DNA from: Tiliqua scincoides
Taxonomy: Eukaryota > Chordata > Lepidosauria > Squamata > Scincidae
DNA: 64,000 nucleotides
Reading direction: 5' to 3'
Assembly (NCBI RefSeq): GCF_035046505.1
Contig: NC_089830.1
Location: 18,033,123 to 18,097,122, forward strand
This document shows positions 20,620 to 31,409 of this stretch, piece by piece (the stretch's first letter is position 1; each line of letters opens with the position of its first letter). The notes under the pieces were generated by a model that did no database searches, was not told where the DNA came from, and was given only the letters and a program-made list of their open reading frames with translations. The position numbers and the translations under genes were made by a program.

Positions 20620-22056
20620 GATACGTACAAAATGGTGCTGATGCTTCTTCGGATCAATTTCTAGTTTTTTTTTGCTATGGGTTGGAAAGAGAAGCTTTTA
20701 TACCCTGCTCTGATATGGAGTCCCAATAGTTTCCTGTTGAAGAAATGGACCTGATCTGTACCTGCTGGTTGTCACCAGTTCAGGCCCCCTTCTTGGGCAG
20801 ATTTCCCCCATTCCCTGGCTACTGGTGATGATGTGGCCCAGTAGCATAGCCAGAGGGGTGGTGGTGGTGCAGTATGTACAGCAGGAAGTAAAACACCCGA
20901 TGTAAGCACATCCCAGTTGCTATCGCATCCCTGAATGGCTTCACTACTGATGTGACCAGTGAAGGCGGTGCTTTCCCAGAGTCCCTTTGGGCTGCCCTGC
21001 TCTTGCAGGAATTGTCTGCCCACTTCCCTTTTGCTTCCCAAAAGTCCTTCCCAAGGAATTGTGAACTTGACATCGATGGGATCTTTTGGGCCAAAAATGG
21101 GATGCTCATGGGATGCTGCATAACCTTGCAGGAAGGGCAGATAGCCAATTGAGCATTGAGATCCACAGCCAATTAAACAGCCAATTAAACAATTCGTATA
21201 AAGCCTGAGAATAACTATATGCGCTGTTCTCATTCTAGCAGCCCTGTGCGCTTATATGCTGGACTAGAGGGGCTGATGGTCTCTCGTCTTCATTTGCTTA
21301 AGATATTTTTATCCTGCCTGGTGGCACAAATGGCTCCCCAAAGTGACCTCCGTAAAATAAAAATAACAGGAGCGTTGTAAACAACCAATTAAACAAATTA
21401 AAAACAATTTAAAAAACGGAGGAAGCCAACAGTAGTGTTGGCAGTTAAACACAAACTCGTAAGTGCAATGGATCCCAAACAACCTCTGAAATAAAACTGG
21501 CTATGCACACAGAGTCTCAAATCGAGGGATACTGGAGAAGTGTGTGGGTATGAGGCTTGAGCAGGGAAATGAGCGTTGGCAACTTACTGCAAAGGAGAGG
21601 CGCATGTTTGAAGCCTGCACATTCTCTGGTTCACATTAAATCTCCCTCTTGAATGGTGAGAGTCGCTGAAGTCTCCTGCCTGTTGCATAAGGAGTCACAA
21701 AGTGGCTGTGTCTTCCTCTGCCACTTGGGAAGTGAGTCACACTGGTGTTCCTGGGGTTGTGCCACCCGGGGTGCCCCTTTAAATGCCACTCCCCCTGCCC
21801 TGGAAGTAACTGTTTCGATGTGATGACATCACTGCAATTACTTCCTTCATGCTCCGAGGGGCTGTGGTCACTCGGAGGGGCCAGGCTACCCACTTATTTT
21901 GACTTTGAAGAAGCGGGTGGCCCAGCAATTCCGAGCAACACGCGCCCACCGCAAGGGGGGACCTTCGCTCCTCACGGCCGCTCGGAGCAGTTGTTCAGAG
22001 CAGCCACCCACTGCTTCAAAGAAGCCGGCGGTCACTCCCAGCAGCTGCTCCAAGTG
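20620..22056. other. Unassigned sequence
   Basis: No clear repeat termini and no exon. A short AT-rich part (21340-21420) resembles a SINE tail. The end (21890-22056) is GC-rich with several CAGCAGC-like words. Confidence 0.4.
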
Positions 22057-22727
22057 AACATAAGAACGTAAGAACAGCCCCACTGGATCAGGCCATAGGC
22101 CCATCTAGTCCAGCTTCCTGTATCTCACAGCGGCCCACCAAATGCCCCAGGGAGCACACCAGATAACAAGAGACCTCATCCTGGTGCCCTCCCTTGCATC
22201 TGGCCTTCTGACATAGCCCATTTCTAAAATCAGGAGGTTGCGCATACACATCATGGCTTGTACCCCGTAATGGATTTTTCCTCCAGAAACTTGTCCAGTC
22301 CCCTTTTAAAGGCATCCAGGCCAGACGCCATCGTCACATCCTGTGGCAAGGAGTTCCACAGACCAACCACACGCTGAGTAAATAAATATTTTCTTTTGTC
22401 TGTTCTGACTCTCCCAACACTCAATTTGAGCAGATGTCCCCTGGTTCTGGTGTTATGTGAGAGTGTAAAGAGCATCTCCCTATCCACTCTGTCCATCCCC
22501 TGCGTAATTTTGTATGTCTCAATCATGTCCCCCCTCAGGCGTCTCTTTTCTAGGCTGAAGAGGCCCAAACGCCGTAGCCTTTCCTCATAAGGAAGGTGCC
22601 CCAGCCCCGTAATCACCTTAATCGCTTTCTTTTGCACCTTTTCCATTTCCACTATGTCTTTTTTGAGATGCGGCGACCAGAACTGGACACAATACTCCAG
22701 GTGTGGCCTTACCATAGATTTGTACTG
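22057..22727 (-). mobile_element. CR1-like LINE 3' part
   Basis: On the minus strand it reads YKSMVRPHLEYCVQFWSPHL and runs in one frame to EEKSITGYKP, then the 3' UTR and octamer-type end at 22060. It is 5'-truncated, and the frame is intact over the ~160 codons present. Confidence 0.88.
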
Positions 22728-23331
22728 AGTGGTTGAGGAGGGGGGAGTAACTGTTGGCAGCACTCCCATAGAGATGCCACCTGGGGTGACCTCTCCTAGG
22801 TATGCCCCTGGCGAGTTGCAGATGAGAGGTAGCTGTTTACAGCCACAGCGGTTTCTCTTTGAGGGTACAGCTTCTTAAATTACCCAGTTCCAAGCCAGGC
22901 AAAGATCTCCAGATGCCTGAGGCAGTTTGCTGAGTTTTGCCTCCACCTGTTGGGACTTTCGGTGGCACTCCTTGTACTTCTGCGCCCTGGATTTGAAAAA
23001 AGAAGAGAGGAACAAAGTGGAAGTGGAGAGGAGACGCTCTAGCCCTGCCTCCACTTTTCCTGTCCTCCACAGTTCCTCTACTACCTTTTCAACTTCTGAC
23101 TTCCTTTTCAAATTCAGGAAGTAGATAGAAATGTATGGAGGTGATCATTTTGACCACCTCGGGCAACTGCCTCAGTTGGCCTCATGGATTGGCCAGCCCT
23201 CTCCCTATTTCCATCAGCTGAAGCACATAGTGACAGGGAAGTGGAGCCCAAGCCAATGTAATCCACGAGGTACCTGTTTGTCACGACTGAACACGAGTCA
23301 AGAATGGGCAAGACTGACCCTCCCTTTAGAG

Positions 23332-23789
23332 CAGGGGTGTCCAAAGTTTTTGGCAGGAGGGCCACTTCACCTCTCTGACACTGTGTCGGGGGCCGGGGAA
23401 AAAGAATTAATTTACATTTAAAATTTGAATAAATTTACATAAGTTTACATAAATATATTAAAGATAAACTTATATGAATGAATGGCGGTCTTGCAATAGC
23501 TCAAGGCCTATAAAAGGCCTTGCACAAAGCGAGGCTGGCCTTTCCTTTGCTGCTGCTACTGCATCACAGATGTGAAACAAGCAGCAGTGGAGGGAGCCCT
23601 CATCCCACAGCTCATGCGAGAAGTCAAACAGTCGCCCTCACACTGAGATCGGTTGTGTCGGGCCAGTGCAGGCTCCAACAAACCTCTGGAGGGCCAGAGG
23701 CTCATTGGAAACTGAAGGCTCCCTGAAGGCCGCATTGAGACACCTCAAGGGCCATGTGTGGCCCCAGGGCCTGGGTTTGGGCACCTCTG
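23332..23789. mobile_element. hAT family 2 non-autonomous element, complete (458 bp)
   Basis: Ends CAGGGGTGTCCAAAG and TTTGGGCACCTCTG. Perfect TSD CTTTAGAG at 23324-23331 and 23790-23797. Orientation is opposite to the copy at 1550. Confidence 0.9.
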
Positions 23790-23942
23790 CTTTAGAGCAA
23801 CCTCTGTAATCTCAGTCCCGCCATTGAGAAGGTCCACAAACCAAGGGCAGAGGCTTCTCTAACCGCTCAAGGAGGTCATGCCTCAAGGTCAGAGCATTGG
23901 GCCAGAGCATCAGGCCCCACATATACTGCAGTAGGATATATA

Positions 23943-24317
23943 CAGTGGTGCCTCGCAAGATGAAATTAATTCGTTCCGCGAGTCGTTTTGTACTGCAAAA
24001 ATTTTGTCTTGCGAAGCGCGGTTTCCCATAGGAATGCATTGAAATTTAATTAATGCATTCCTATGGACAAAAAAAGTCAGAACAAAGTCAAATTTGGTTT
24101 ACAAAGTGTTTATTAAGTGCTCTTTAAAGGCATATGTACTGTACAGAGGATTTCAAAAATTTCAAGCACAAAACTTCAACTTTTTAATTTTAAAAATTCG
24201 TCTTGTGAAGCACGGCATAGAAAAATTCGTCTTGCGAGTCACCAAAAAAATTGCAAAAACGCTTTCGTCTTGCGAGTTTTTCAGTGTGCGAGGCATTCGT
24301 CTTGCGAGGCACCACTG
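23943..24317. mobile_element. Pogo/Tigger-like or mariner-like MITE, complete (375 bp)
   Basis: Ends CAGTGGTGCCTCGCAAGA and TCTTGCGAGGCACCACTG are near perfect inverted repeats, flanked on both sides by TA, the target duplication of the Tc1/mariner superfamily. CTTGCGA-type motifs recur several times inside. No transposase is encoded. Confidence 0.85.
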
Positions 24318-24319
24318 TA

Positions 24320-24811
24320 TTTTTTTCTTTTGGAGACATTTTACTCCTCGTTCACCGCTCCCTCTCATATCTGTATTCATAGCAAAAGGGAGGTATTAGG
24401 AGATTTCGGCACGACAGACTCCTTTGTCATTTTTGTGAGGCTATAAAAGGATCTCAGTGACTGTTTCCATTTTATTTTGCATGAGTTTTATTGCTCTTTC
24501 CTTAATTGATACTGCCTTCCTTCTTAATGTGACAAAGGCAATAGGTTTCAAAGAAGAGAATGTGAATTTAAATGGGTCTGGTGTACAACTTCTATCTTCA
24601 CCGCGTTCTGCGGATCTTGTCATAATTATCATCATCCTTATTTTATTATTTTATTATTATTTTACATGAAGAAGTCTTCTATGCCATACCAGGTTGTTCA
24701 GATAGCCACCTTGTTCTCTCTTGAAGAACAGCATGGTGTAACCGGAAGCACTGCTTTATTCCCCAGTTCAAATTATTCAAAAGAAAAAAAAACATCCAGC
24801 TTATATTTGGA
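24320..24811. other. AT-rich non-repetitive sequence with (ATT)n
   Basis: The part 24400-24620 is free of known repeats and AT-rich. An (ATT)n run follows at 24635-24665. No exon recognised. Confidence 0.4.
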
Positions 24812-25258
24812 GCTGTGGTTCTCAAACCCTTTAGCACTGGGACCCACTTTTTAGAATAGCAATCTGTTGGGACCCACCAGAAGTGATGTCATTAACCTGA
24901 AGTGATGTCATGGCTGGAAGCGAGATCATCAATTTAGGCTTCAAACCTAAGCAGCGATAAGCCAAAGGTTCCATTACACAGTGCGCTCCTGGTGTTATTT
25001 TGCATCTTTTGGAATTCAAACATTCCAACGTGGAAGTCAAAGCAGAGCGTAGACTTGGATCCTTCTCCCACGACATAGCCCCCCCTTCTTCCCATCTTCC
25101 CACCTATTCAGGGCAAAGCCCTGGGAACCTACCACACCCAGCAGCTCTGTATTTTCAGCTCTGTATTTTCTATGGTGGCTGAACTAGGTACTACGTGCCC
25201 CAACTGAAAATGGCTTGTGACCCACTTACTGTGTTCCGATGCACAGTTTGAGAAACAC
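24812..25258 (+). mobile_element. hAT family 1 element, diverged
   Basis: The left part (GTGGTTCTCAAACCC, then GGGACCCACTTTTTAGAATA) and right part (GCACAGTTTGAGAAACACTG) belong to family 1. About 180 bases in the middle differ from other copies and may be a replacement or insertion. Confidence 0.65.
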
Positions 25259-25585
25259 TGAACTGGAGAAAGTTGCACTAGCCACCCCTAGGCCAAATTC
25301 AAACATCACCACAAACCGCAGCTAAGCAGGCTCGATTCTGCTTGGGCAAGGCAGGTGAACTGATAAATAGCGGTTTGTGATGAGCCCGAAAACGAGAACT
25401 GGAAATCATGCTTTTTTGGAGTCCCTGGGCTAACTACGGTGTGATGTATGAATTGACAAACCAGGTTTAGGGCTGTCGGTTTGTTTCCCCTCATCCAACA
25501 CACATGCACACAAAGCCAATGCAATCAAATACACTGCACAAAGAAAAAAAAATATCAAGTGGTAGTTATTATTAGAGTATATGCA

Positions 25586-26215
25586 TAAGAACATAAGAAG
25601 AGCCCTGCTGGATCAGGCCACAGGCCCATCTAGTCCAGCTTCCTGTATCTCACAGGGACCCACCAAATGCCCCAGGGAGCACACCTGATAACAAGAAGAT
25701 CTGCAAGGCCTCCTGGGAATTGTAGTTAAGAACATAAGAACAGCCCCACTGGATCAGGCCATAGGCCCATCTAGTCCAGCTTCCTGTATCTCACAGGGAC
25801 CCACCAAATGCCCCAGGGAGCACACCAGATAACAAGAAGACCTGTAAGGCCTCCTGGGAATTGTAGTTATGAACATAAGAACAGCCCCACTGGATCAGGC
25901 CATAGGCCCATTTAGTCCAGCTTCCTGTATCTCACAGCAGCCCACCAAATGCCCCAGGGAGCACACTAGATAACAAGAGACCTGCAAGGCCTCCTGGGAA
26001 TTGTAGTTAAGAACATAAGAACAGCCCCACTGGATCAGGCCATAGGCCCATCTAGTCCAGCTTCCTGTATCTCACAGGGACCCACCAAATGCCCCAGGGA
26101 GCACACAAGACAACAGACACAACCTGCATCCCGGTGCCCTCCCCTGCATCTGGCAATCAGAGGCAGCCTGCCTCTAAAACCAAGAGCTTACACATACCTG
26201 CTATGACTTGCAAAA
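25586..26215 (-). mobile_element. CR1-like LINE 3' UTR with tandem tail units
   Basis: Four tail units lie in tandem on the minus strand. Each ends with the TCCTGGGAATTGTAGT motif, with spacing of 141 and 140 bases. The part beyond 26010 is ordinary CR1-like 3' UTR. This is the mirror of the array at 6739-7163. Confidence 0.82.
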
Positions 26216-27270
26216 TTGCAACAGGATTCTCTTGTGTGTAGTATGTTTTGCTGGTGTGTGCAAGTCAGTAAAGTGCCACACACTAAAAAAAAAAAATGTA
26301 CTTATACTGTTCGTGCAGTTACATTCAGGTTGGCTACGGCTTTTCTCCCTGCATGCACATGAGTCCATAGACCAATTTCTGCATCCTTGCTTGCCTGCTG
26401 TGTGCCCATTTGCCCCTATCTTCTGGTGGCACTTTGGTTCTCCCTCTTCCCACGACTGCCATTTTTAAAAAGCAGCCGGGGAGGAACAGTGTCCAGGGGA
26501 GGAGAGTGGTGGCATTCTAGAGTGTCCGAGATGCTCTAGGACACCACCGCTCTTCTCCCCCCAACACCTTTCCCCTTCTCCTGCCTTTTAAAACACACTA
26601 CCCGGTGGGGACGTACTTTATGCAGGTTGTTGCTTTGTGGTTTCTGGTAGCCTGGCCGTGTTGGTTTTGGTGCACTTTTCTGGCCCCCGAGTATGATCCA
26701 GAAGTTCTTCATCAAGATCCTCTGTCTCAGTCGTACTATGAATCCAAGGATCCTGCCGTTCTGTCACAGCCTGATCAACAGAGCAGAGATCTGGTCTGCT
26801 CCACGCAAGCCTCTGGCTCCTGCAGCTTGCTGTCTTGTCCCTGGACATTCCTCCCCCCGAGGCTTGCCCCAAATGACTATTTCTGCAGGCTGTGCTAGCA
26901 ACTGTTCACGATTCTCCTCTTTGCCCCAGAGCGGCGGCAACGCTGGCCAGGGAGTAAATCAAACGTGTTTGTGATTTCCCTCCCTTGTGGGCTCCCATCG
27001 GCAGCCCTGGCACAGTGCGTTCGGTCATGAATATGCATGACAGTCAGCTTGCCATGTGGGGTTAGCCATCTCTCTAAGGAAGGAGCCAGCTGTGGGCACC
27101 AAGTCTGTGTATGGCTCCCGTTACCAGGCAAGGTGTTCGGGGCACCCAAGTCCTGTTTGCTGACAGCACCGCTGGAGAAAAAAAAATAATCCATTCCATC
27201 TGCAATGTGCTTTTCTGAGGATGATGATGATGATGATGGCATGTGCTTGTCTTCTTTTGTTTCCTTGCAG
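26216..27270. other. Unassigned intron sequence upstream of candidate exon
   Basis: Contains an A run at 26285-26295 and a GATGAT run at 27219-27237. A plus-strand open frame of about 95 codons near 26605 has no recognisable domain and is treated as chance. Confidence 0.45.
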
Positions 27271-27339
27271 ATTGAATTAAATCCTCAGCAGAAGAATTAA
27301 AGCAAGCACCCATCACTCTTTAGAAGATCAATTTGGTTG
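27271..27339 (+). other. HIVEP3: Candidate non-coding 5' UTR exon of HIVEP3 (69 nt)
   Basis: A pyrimidine-rich acceptor (CTTCTTTTGTTTCCTTGCAG) and a strong donor (GTGAGTATT) bound 69 bases. All three frames contain stops, so the exon cannot be an internal coding exon. It is not part of any repeat family seen in the window. It lies 3.5 kb upstream of the giant HIVEP3 exon on the same strand. As I recall, HIVEP3 in mammals carries several 5' untranslated exons before the exon with the start codon, which fits. It could instead be an exon of a separate non-coding RNA. Confidence 0.5.
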
Positions 27340-27879
27340 GTGAGTATTCCCTACTCTCCTGCTACTCTCAGGTGGAGCAGATGTGTTTTGGACTGTTGCC
27401 CAGAGCCTAGGAGAGGGGGGTAAAGGGGGTAATGTACCCAGGCCCAGGGTTAAAAGGGAGGCCCAGGAGCCAAAGGAGGGGGCCCAGAAATTTCCTAGGA
27501 TCTGACATTCTCCTATCTACTCAGACTTGTTGTCTGTACGGGATGCTGGGAACACTACTGGTGCCACATGGGTGGGTAGACCTGGTCTCCAAAGACTTTT
27601 CCAGCTGTCTCTCCCCTCCCCTTACCCTGCTTCGCCCCTCCCTGCCCCTATTTTGCTCACCCGTCACAACCCTCCCCCACTCTGTTTCACCCCTCCCCCT
27701 TTGCAAAGGGGCCCATAAGAAACTTTGTAACCCCTGATATAATTCCTCTCAGAGGCCCTGCTGTTGCCTGCCTTTGCAGGTCTTTGTTCTCGTTCCATGT
27801 TCTTTCCTTTGTGGAAGTTCTTGGCCCAAGATTTCCAGGGTGCTGGAGTTTGACCATGGCTACTTGATTGTGGCTTGCA

Positions 27880-28060
27880 ATTGCAGCTAGCCTTCTGTGT
27901 CCCCTGGTGAGCATCGGACCCTGCCTTTTACTGAGTCAGACCATTGGTCTGTTAAGGTTAGTGTGTTGTCTTCATGGACTGGCAGCAGCAAATCATCACA
28001 ATTTCAAGCAGGGGTATTTCTGGGAATGCCAGGGATTGAACCTGCAGGCACAGTAGGGGC
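27880..28060 (-). mobile_element. tRNA-derived SINE, diverged
   Basis: Minus-strand CATCTCCAGG-like follow-on is degraded to CAGGGATTGAACCTGCAGGC on the plus strand, and the 3' part reads TTTACTGAGTCAGACCATTGG, the mirror of the SINE body. Age appears high. Confidence 0.5.
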
Positions 28061-28429
28061 TCTAGCCCCATCCCTTGTTGGCTGGATAAAATGGAGGAGA
28101 GATGCATTGCCCTAAGCTGTTTGGAGGAAAGGAAGGATTGAAGTGTAATAGTCCCACCCACATAATAGGAAGAGACCTCTTCTCTCATTGTTCCCATTGT
28201 AAGAGATGGGGGACAAGGGTGGAGCACGAGAGAAGTGTAGAGTAGAATGGTGGGCTAGAGTGTCCAGCACTGTGGTTAACTCTGTATTTCCTCTGCCACT
28301 CTGTTCCTCTCTTCCTTTTTGAACCTCATAAGCAAGAACATCCACCTGCAGGTGGATGGAGATAGGTGGCAGACCCTATTAATATTGGGTTGCATTTTGT
28401 AATTTTGGTATCTGAGCAGCCTTGAAAGT

Positions 28430-28585
28430 CTCTATGAATGCCAGCTGCAAGAGAGTGGCAATAGGATACAGGTCACTTGTGTGCCTCCAGGGGTATCTAG
28501 TGAGCCACTGTGATATACAAGAAGATGGACTAGACAGGCCCTTGTCCTGATCTAGCAAAGCTCTTCTTATTTTCTTATGACCTGA
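28430..28585 (+). mobile_element. CR1-like LINE tail, old copy
   Basis: AATGCCAGCTGCAAGAGAGT to CTTCTTATTTTCTTATG matches the CR1-like 3' UTR and octamer tail with many substitutions. Confidence 0.65.
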
Positions 28586-28783
28586 AAAATGGAGCAGAAG
28601 AGGAAGTATGGAGAAGAGAAGAATAGTGGGCTAGAGTGTCTCCAATGCTCTGGACCACCGTGATCCTCCACATTTCCTCTTACTCTCCATTCCAGTTAAG
28701 GAAGTTGGGATTTGCTGTACCACCTCAGCATTATGAGGTTTTGGACTGAACCTGAATTTTGACACACACTTTTTTTTTCATAG

Positions 28784-28851
28784 CAAGGATGGACTTTGAA
28801 GTATCACAATGAAGTGACTCTCTATGACTCATTGCATCATACAGGTTCAAG
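28784..28851 (+). other. HIVEP3: Candidate non-coding 5' UTR exon of HIVEP3 (68 nt) with upstream ATGs
   Basis: The acceptor (ACTTTTTTTTTCATAG) and donor (GTAAGAAG) are both strong and enclose 68 bases outside any recognised repeat. The exon contains an ATG in good context (A at -3, G at +4) opening a seven-codon reading frame, MDFEVSQ, that ends within the exon. A later ATG (ATGACTCATTGC) would stay open across the predicted splice to 30857 and stop in the 5' UTR. If the exon is real, these short upstream frames would dampen translation of HIVEP3. The exon-to-gene assignment is inferred from position, strand and spacing. Confidence 0.5.
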
Positions 28852-29930
28852 GTAAGAAGCAGCTTTTGCGCAAATGATAGGAAGCCATCTTTTTCCACTT
28901 GCTGAAACTTGCATCTGCCCCTTCATCTCCATAGGTGCCCTATCCCTTGGTGGCACTTGTGTTGTCCCCATGTGCTCAACGTGGAAGCCAGTGTAGTTAT
29001 AGATAGTGAGCCACACATATGTTCCTTTTGGTTGAGAAAGAACCACAGCTCGCTGGCAGAGCCTATGCTTTCAGAAAAGCTGGCTGGTGGGCCTTCAGCC
29101 TTGGATTGCAAACACTTATGGGCTTGCAGGAGGCAATGCACCCTAGCTTCCTCCACCCTTTGGCACTGATGTAAAGATGCTTGGGCTGTCTATTGACAGG
29201 CATCTGTTTTGAGTCAGGGTGGGACCACCTGAAAGGAGTATCAATGGTGGGTTGCTGTCTCCTCTAGGTTAGAGGCCTACACAAAGAGGAGTCTTGAGGC
29301 TTGGCTCACTGCAGGGTTGATCAATTTTGTGATTGACTTTCAATCAAATTGGCCCAAATGACATTCCAAGCAACTTTATTCCAAGTGTGTTTATTTTGGG
29401 GGGGGGAGGGTGTACAAACAATAAACTTTACAAACGTTTCAACCCGCACCCCTATGTATTTATTTATTTTCTAAATTACAAAAGTCTCCAAAATGACACA
29501 AATGCCAGAGACAGTAGCCAAGAAACCAGGGAATCACTTTTATTGAGACGACTCCTTTTTGGAGTCCTTCCTCCTCCTTCCTTCCTTCCTTCCTCCTTCC
29601 TCTTCTTCATGCAAACTCCAGGGGAACTTGTTCTTCCCCCCCCCCTTTTTTTTTTTTTTGCTGAATGAAGCTTGTAACTTTCTGTTAATCAGAAAACTGA
29701 ATTTCCCTTATATGATAAATGGAAATTTGTAATGCATAAAGCCACCCTATCCGCAGCTGCTGCAAGGGGAAAAAGGAATAAAATGAAATCAGAGTTTATT
29801 TGGTTAAATCAGTTGTGGTTTGTTGTTATGGTGACCATTTACACATTGAGGTCATCTTGGCTAGGTCGATTTCTGGAGCACATCTGCTGTTCTGTGGCAT
29901 GTGCTTTGAAGGATGGTGCTTAGAAATATA
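28852..29930. other. Intron sequence, partly non-repetitive
   Basis: A CCTT/CTTCC pyrimidine tract and C and T runs lie at 29565-29660. The part 29690-29925 is AT-rich and unlike any repeat here (GGAATAAAATGAAATCAGAG, TTGGTTAAATCAG) and is a candidate conserved non-coding element. Confidence 0.4.
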
Positions 29931-29989
29931 GGGCCAGCCTATCCCTGAGGCCGGCCACTCTCTATGGTTCTCCTTCCTGGATTTGAAAA

Positions 29990-30235
29990 GAAAGTACTGG
30001 GGGGGGGCATATTTGTGGATCCCATATCTGTGGTTTCTGTTAACTGTGGATCAGGTCAGTGGGACCCCGGCACACCCGCCCCCTCCAGAGGGGAGGGGAG
30101 CTGGGCTCCCTTTGCCTCCGGAGAGTCCAAGCCATGGGGACGAGCTTTCACCTTTCACCTTGGTTTCTATGGGGAGGTCGTTCCAGAACAGAACCCTTGC
30201 GGATAAGGGGGCACCCCTGTATGGCAAAAGTAGAA
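29990..30235. mobile_element. Tc1/mariner-like degraded element
   Basis: Ends with CTTGCGGATAAGGGGGCACC then CCTGTA, and begins with a TATTTGTGGATCCCATATCT word. Similar GCGGATA-type words occur at 36560-36910, 49865-49990 and 51123-51935, suggesting one family with TA targets. Boundaries are approximate. Confidence 0.4.
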
Positions 30236-30237
30236 TG

Positions 30238-30334
30238 AGCATTAATGTTAGTTCCCATTCTTGCTACCGGAAATCAATGTGGCTGCTAGCCCCAGTGCAC
30301 CTAGAGAACGCTTGCACGCATGGATCCTTTTCTT
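30238..30334 (+). repeat. Inverted-repeat arm upstream of HIVEP3 giant exon
   Basis: About 97 bases from CATTAATGTTAGTTCCCATT to GCATGGATCCTTTTCTTA recur in inverted orientation at 38040-38136 with about nine differences. The element has no recognised family. Confidence 0.8.
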
Positions 30335-30381
30335 AAATAAGATGAGCATGGAGCAGAAGGGGAAGTGTGGAGGAGAAATGG

Positions 30382-30524
30382 TGGTTGGCAACCTTCAGTC
30401 TCGAAAGACGATGGTATAAGCCTACAGCACCCGGTATTCCCAGGCGGTCTCCCATCCAAGTACTAACCAGGCCTGACCCTGCTTAGCTTCCAAGATCAGA
30501 CGAGATCGGGCATGTGCAGGGTAA
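30382..30524 (-). mobile_element. 5S rRNA-derived SINE
   Basis: It contains GGTTGGCAACCTTCAGTCTC, the 5S body in reverse, and GGGCATGTGCAGGGTAA at its right end. Near complete. Confidence 0.88.
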
Positions 30525-30856
30525 AGAATCGCTCCATTCTTCTTACTTCCTCTTTCGCTCCATCCCCCTCTTCCTAACAAGAAGACGATCAGAGAAGGCT
30601 GGTGGTGACGTGCCATTGGGCAAAGGTTCACAGGGCTGGCAATTGGTGCCTGGGTCCATATGATAGCCCTTTAAGTACATGGAGAGCGCAGTCATGTCCC
30701 TGCTTCAGCCTTCTCTTCTCCATGCTAAACTGAATACGGAACTGCTTACAATACAATGAATGCCAAGTGCATTAATGTGTGAGATCTTTCTCTCTTAACG
30801 GACGTTGTTGCAGAAATGTGAGCTGTGGCCTTTTCTCTCCCCCCCCCGCCCCCCAG

Positions 30857-31409
30857 GTCTCCAAACACTAAACAGAGAGAACCAGAAGACAAAGACAGAA
30901 GCACACCAAAGAGACCATCGAGGCAAGTTCCCGAGCTAAGGAGAAAGACGGTGATGAGATGAGTTCTCGAATGTCAAGTTTACAAAGGTTTACGTGAACG
31001 GGGGGGAGAAAAAGCATAAGAACATCTTGTGAGCCACGACTCTCCTTTGAAGGCTCGCCACTCTCCGCGGCGTTGAAATGGCCCGGTTTAAAGACTTGAC
31101 GGAGTTTACAAGGAAAATATTTGGACTCCGCGTCTTGGAAAGTACCTCTTTGAAATAGCTTTTCCTCCATCCCCAATGTGGACTCTATTGACTCACCGAC
31201 GTTCACGCTCCCCCCTCCCGAATCTGTTGGCAACAAGTGACACTTTTGACAAATCTTGAGTCAACAACCATTTTCTCGGCAGCTCCGGCTTTGTAGCAAA
31301 GGCAGGGAACGGACCGAGGAGAACGGACTGCCTTTGTCAATGAAGTCTGCCCGCACCTTCCCCAAATAGCACTTCTCAGCCTTCCCCTGCCACCCTTTCT
31401 CTCAAGGTC
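30857..31409 (+). other. HIVEP3: HIVEP3 5' UTR part of the giant exon
   Basis: A long C-rich tract ending CCCCAG at 30856 is the only good acceptor close upstream of the start codon, so the exon is taken to begin at 30857. The 553 bases to the ATG contain several out-of-frame ATGs, for example around 30957-30980, each followed quickly by stops. No repeat family is seen inside this stretch, in contrast to the flanking intron. The exact acceptor is inferred. Confidence 0.6.

Noticed and set aside
22251-22769. 172-codon minus-strand frame as a host gene
   Set aside because: It is the C-terminus of the CR1-like LINE seen at several other places in the window.
26605-26974. ~95-codon plus-strand frames in the intron before the candidate UTR exon
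   Set aside because: No family resemblance, no splice sites at the edges, and low-complexity composition.
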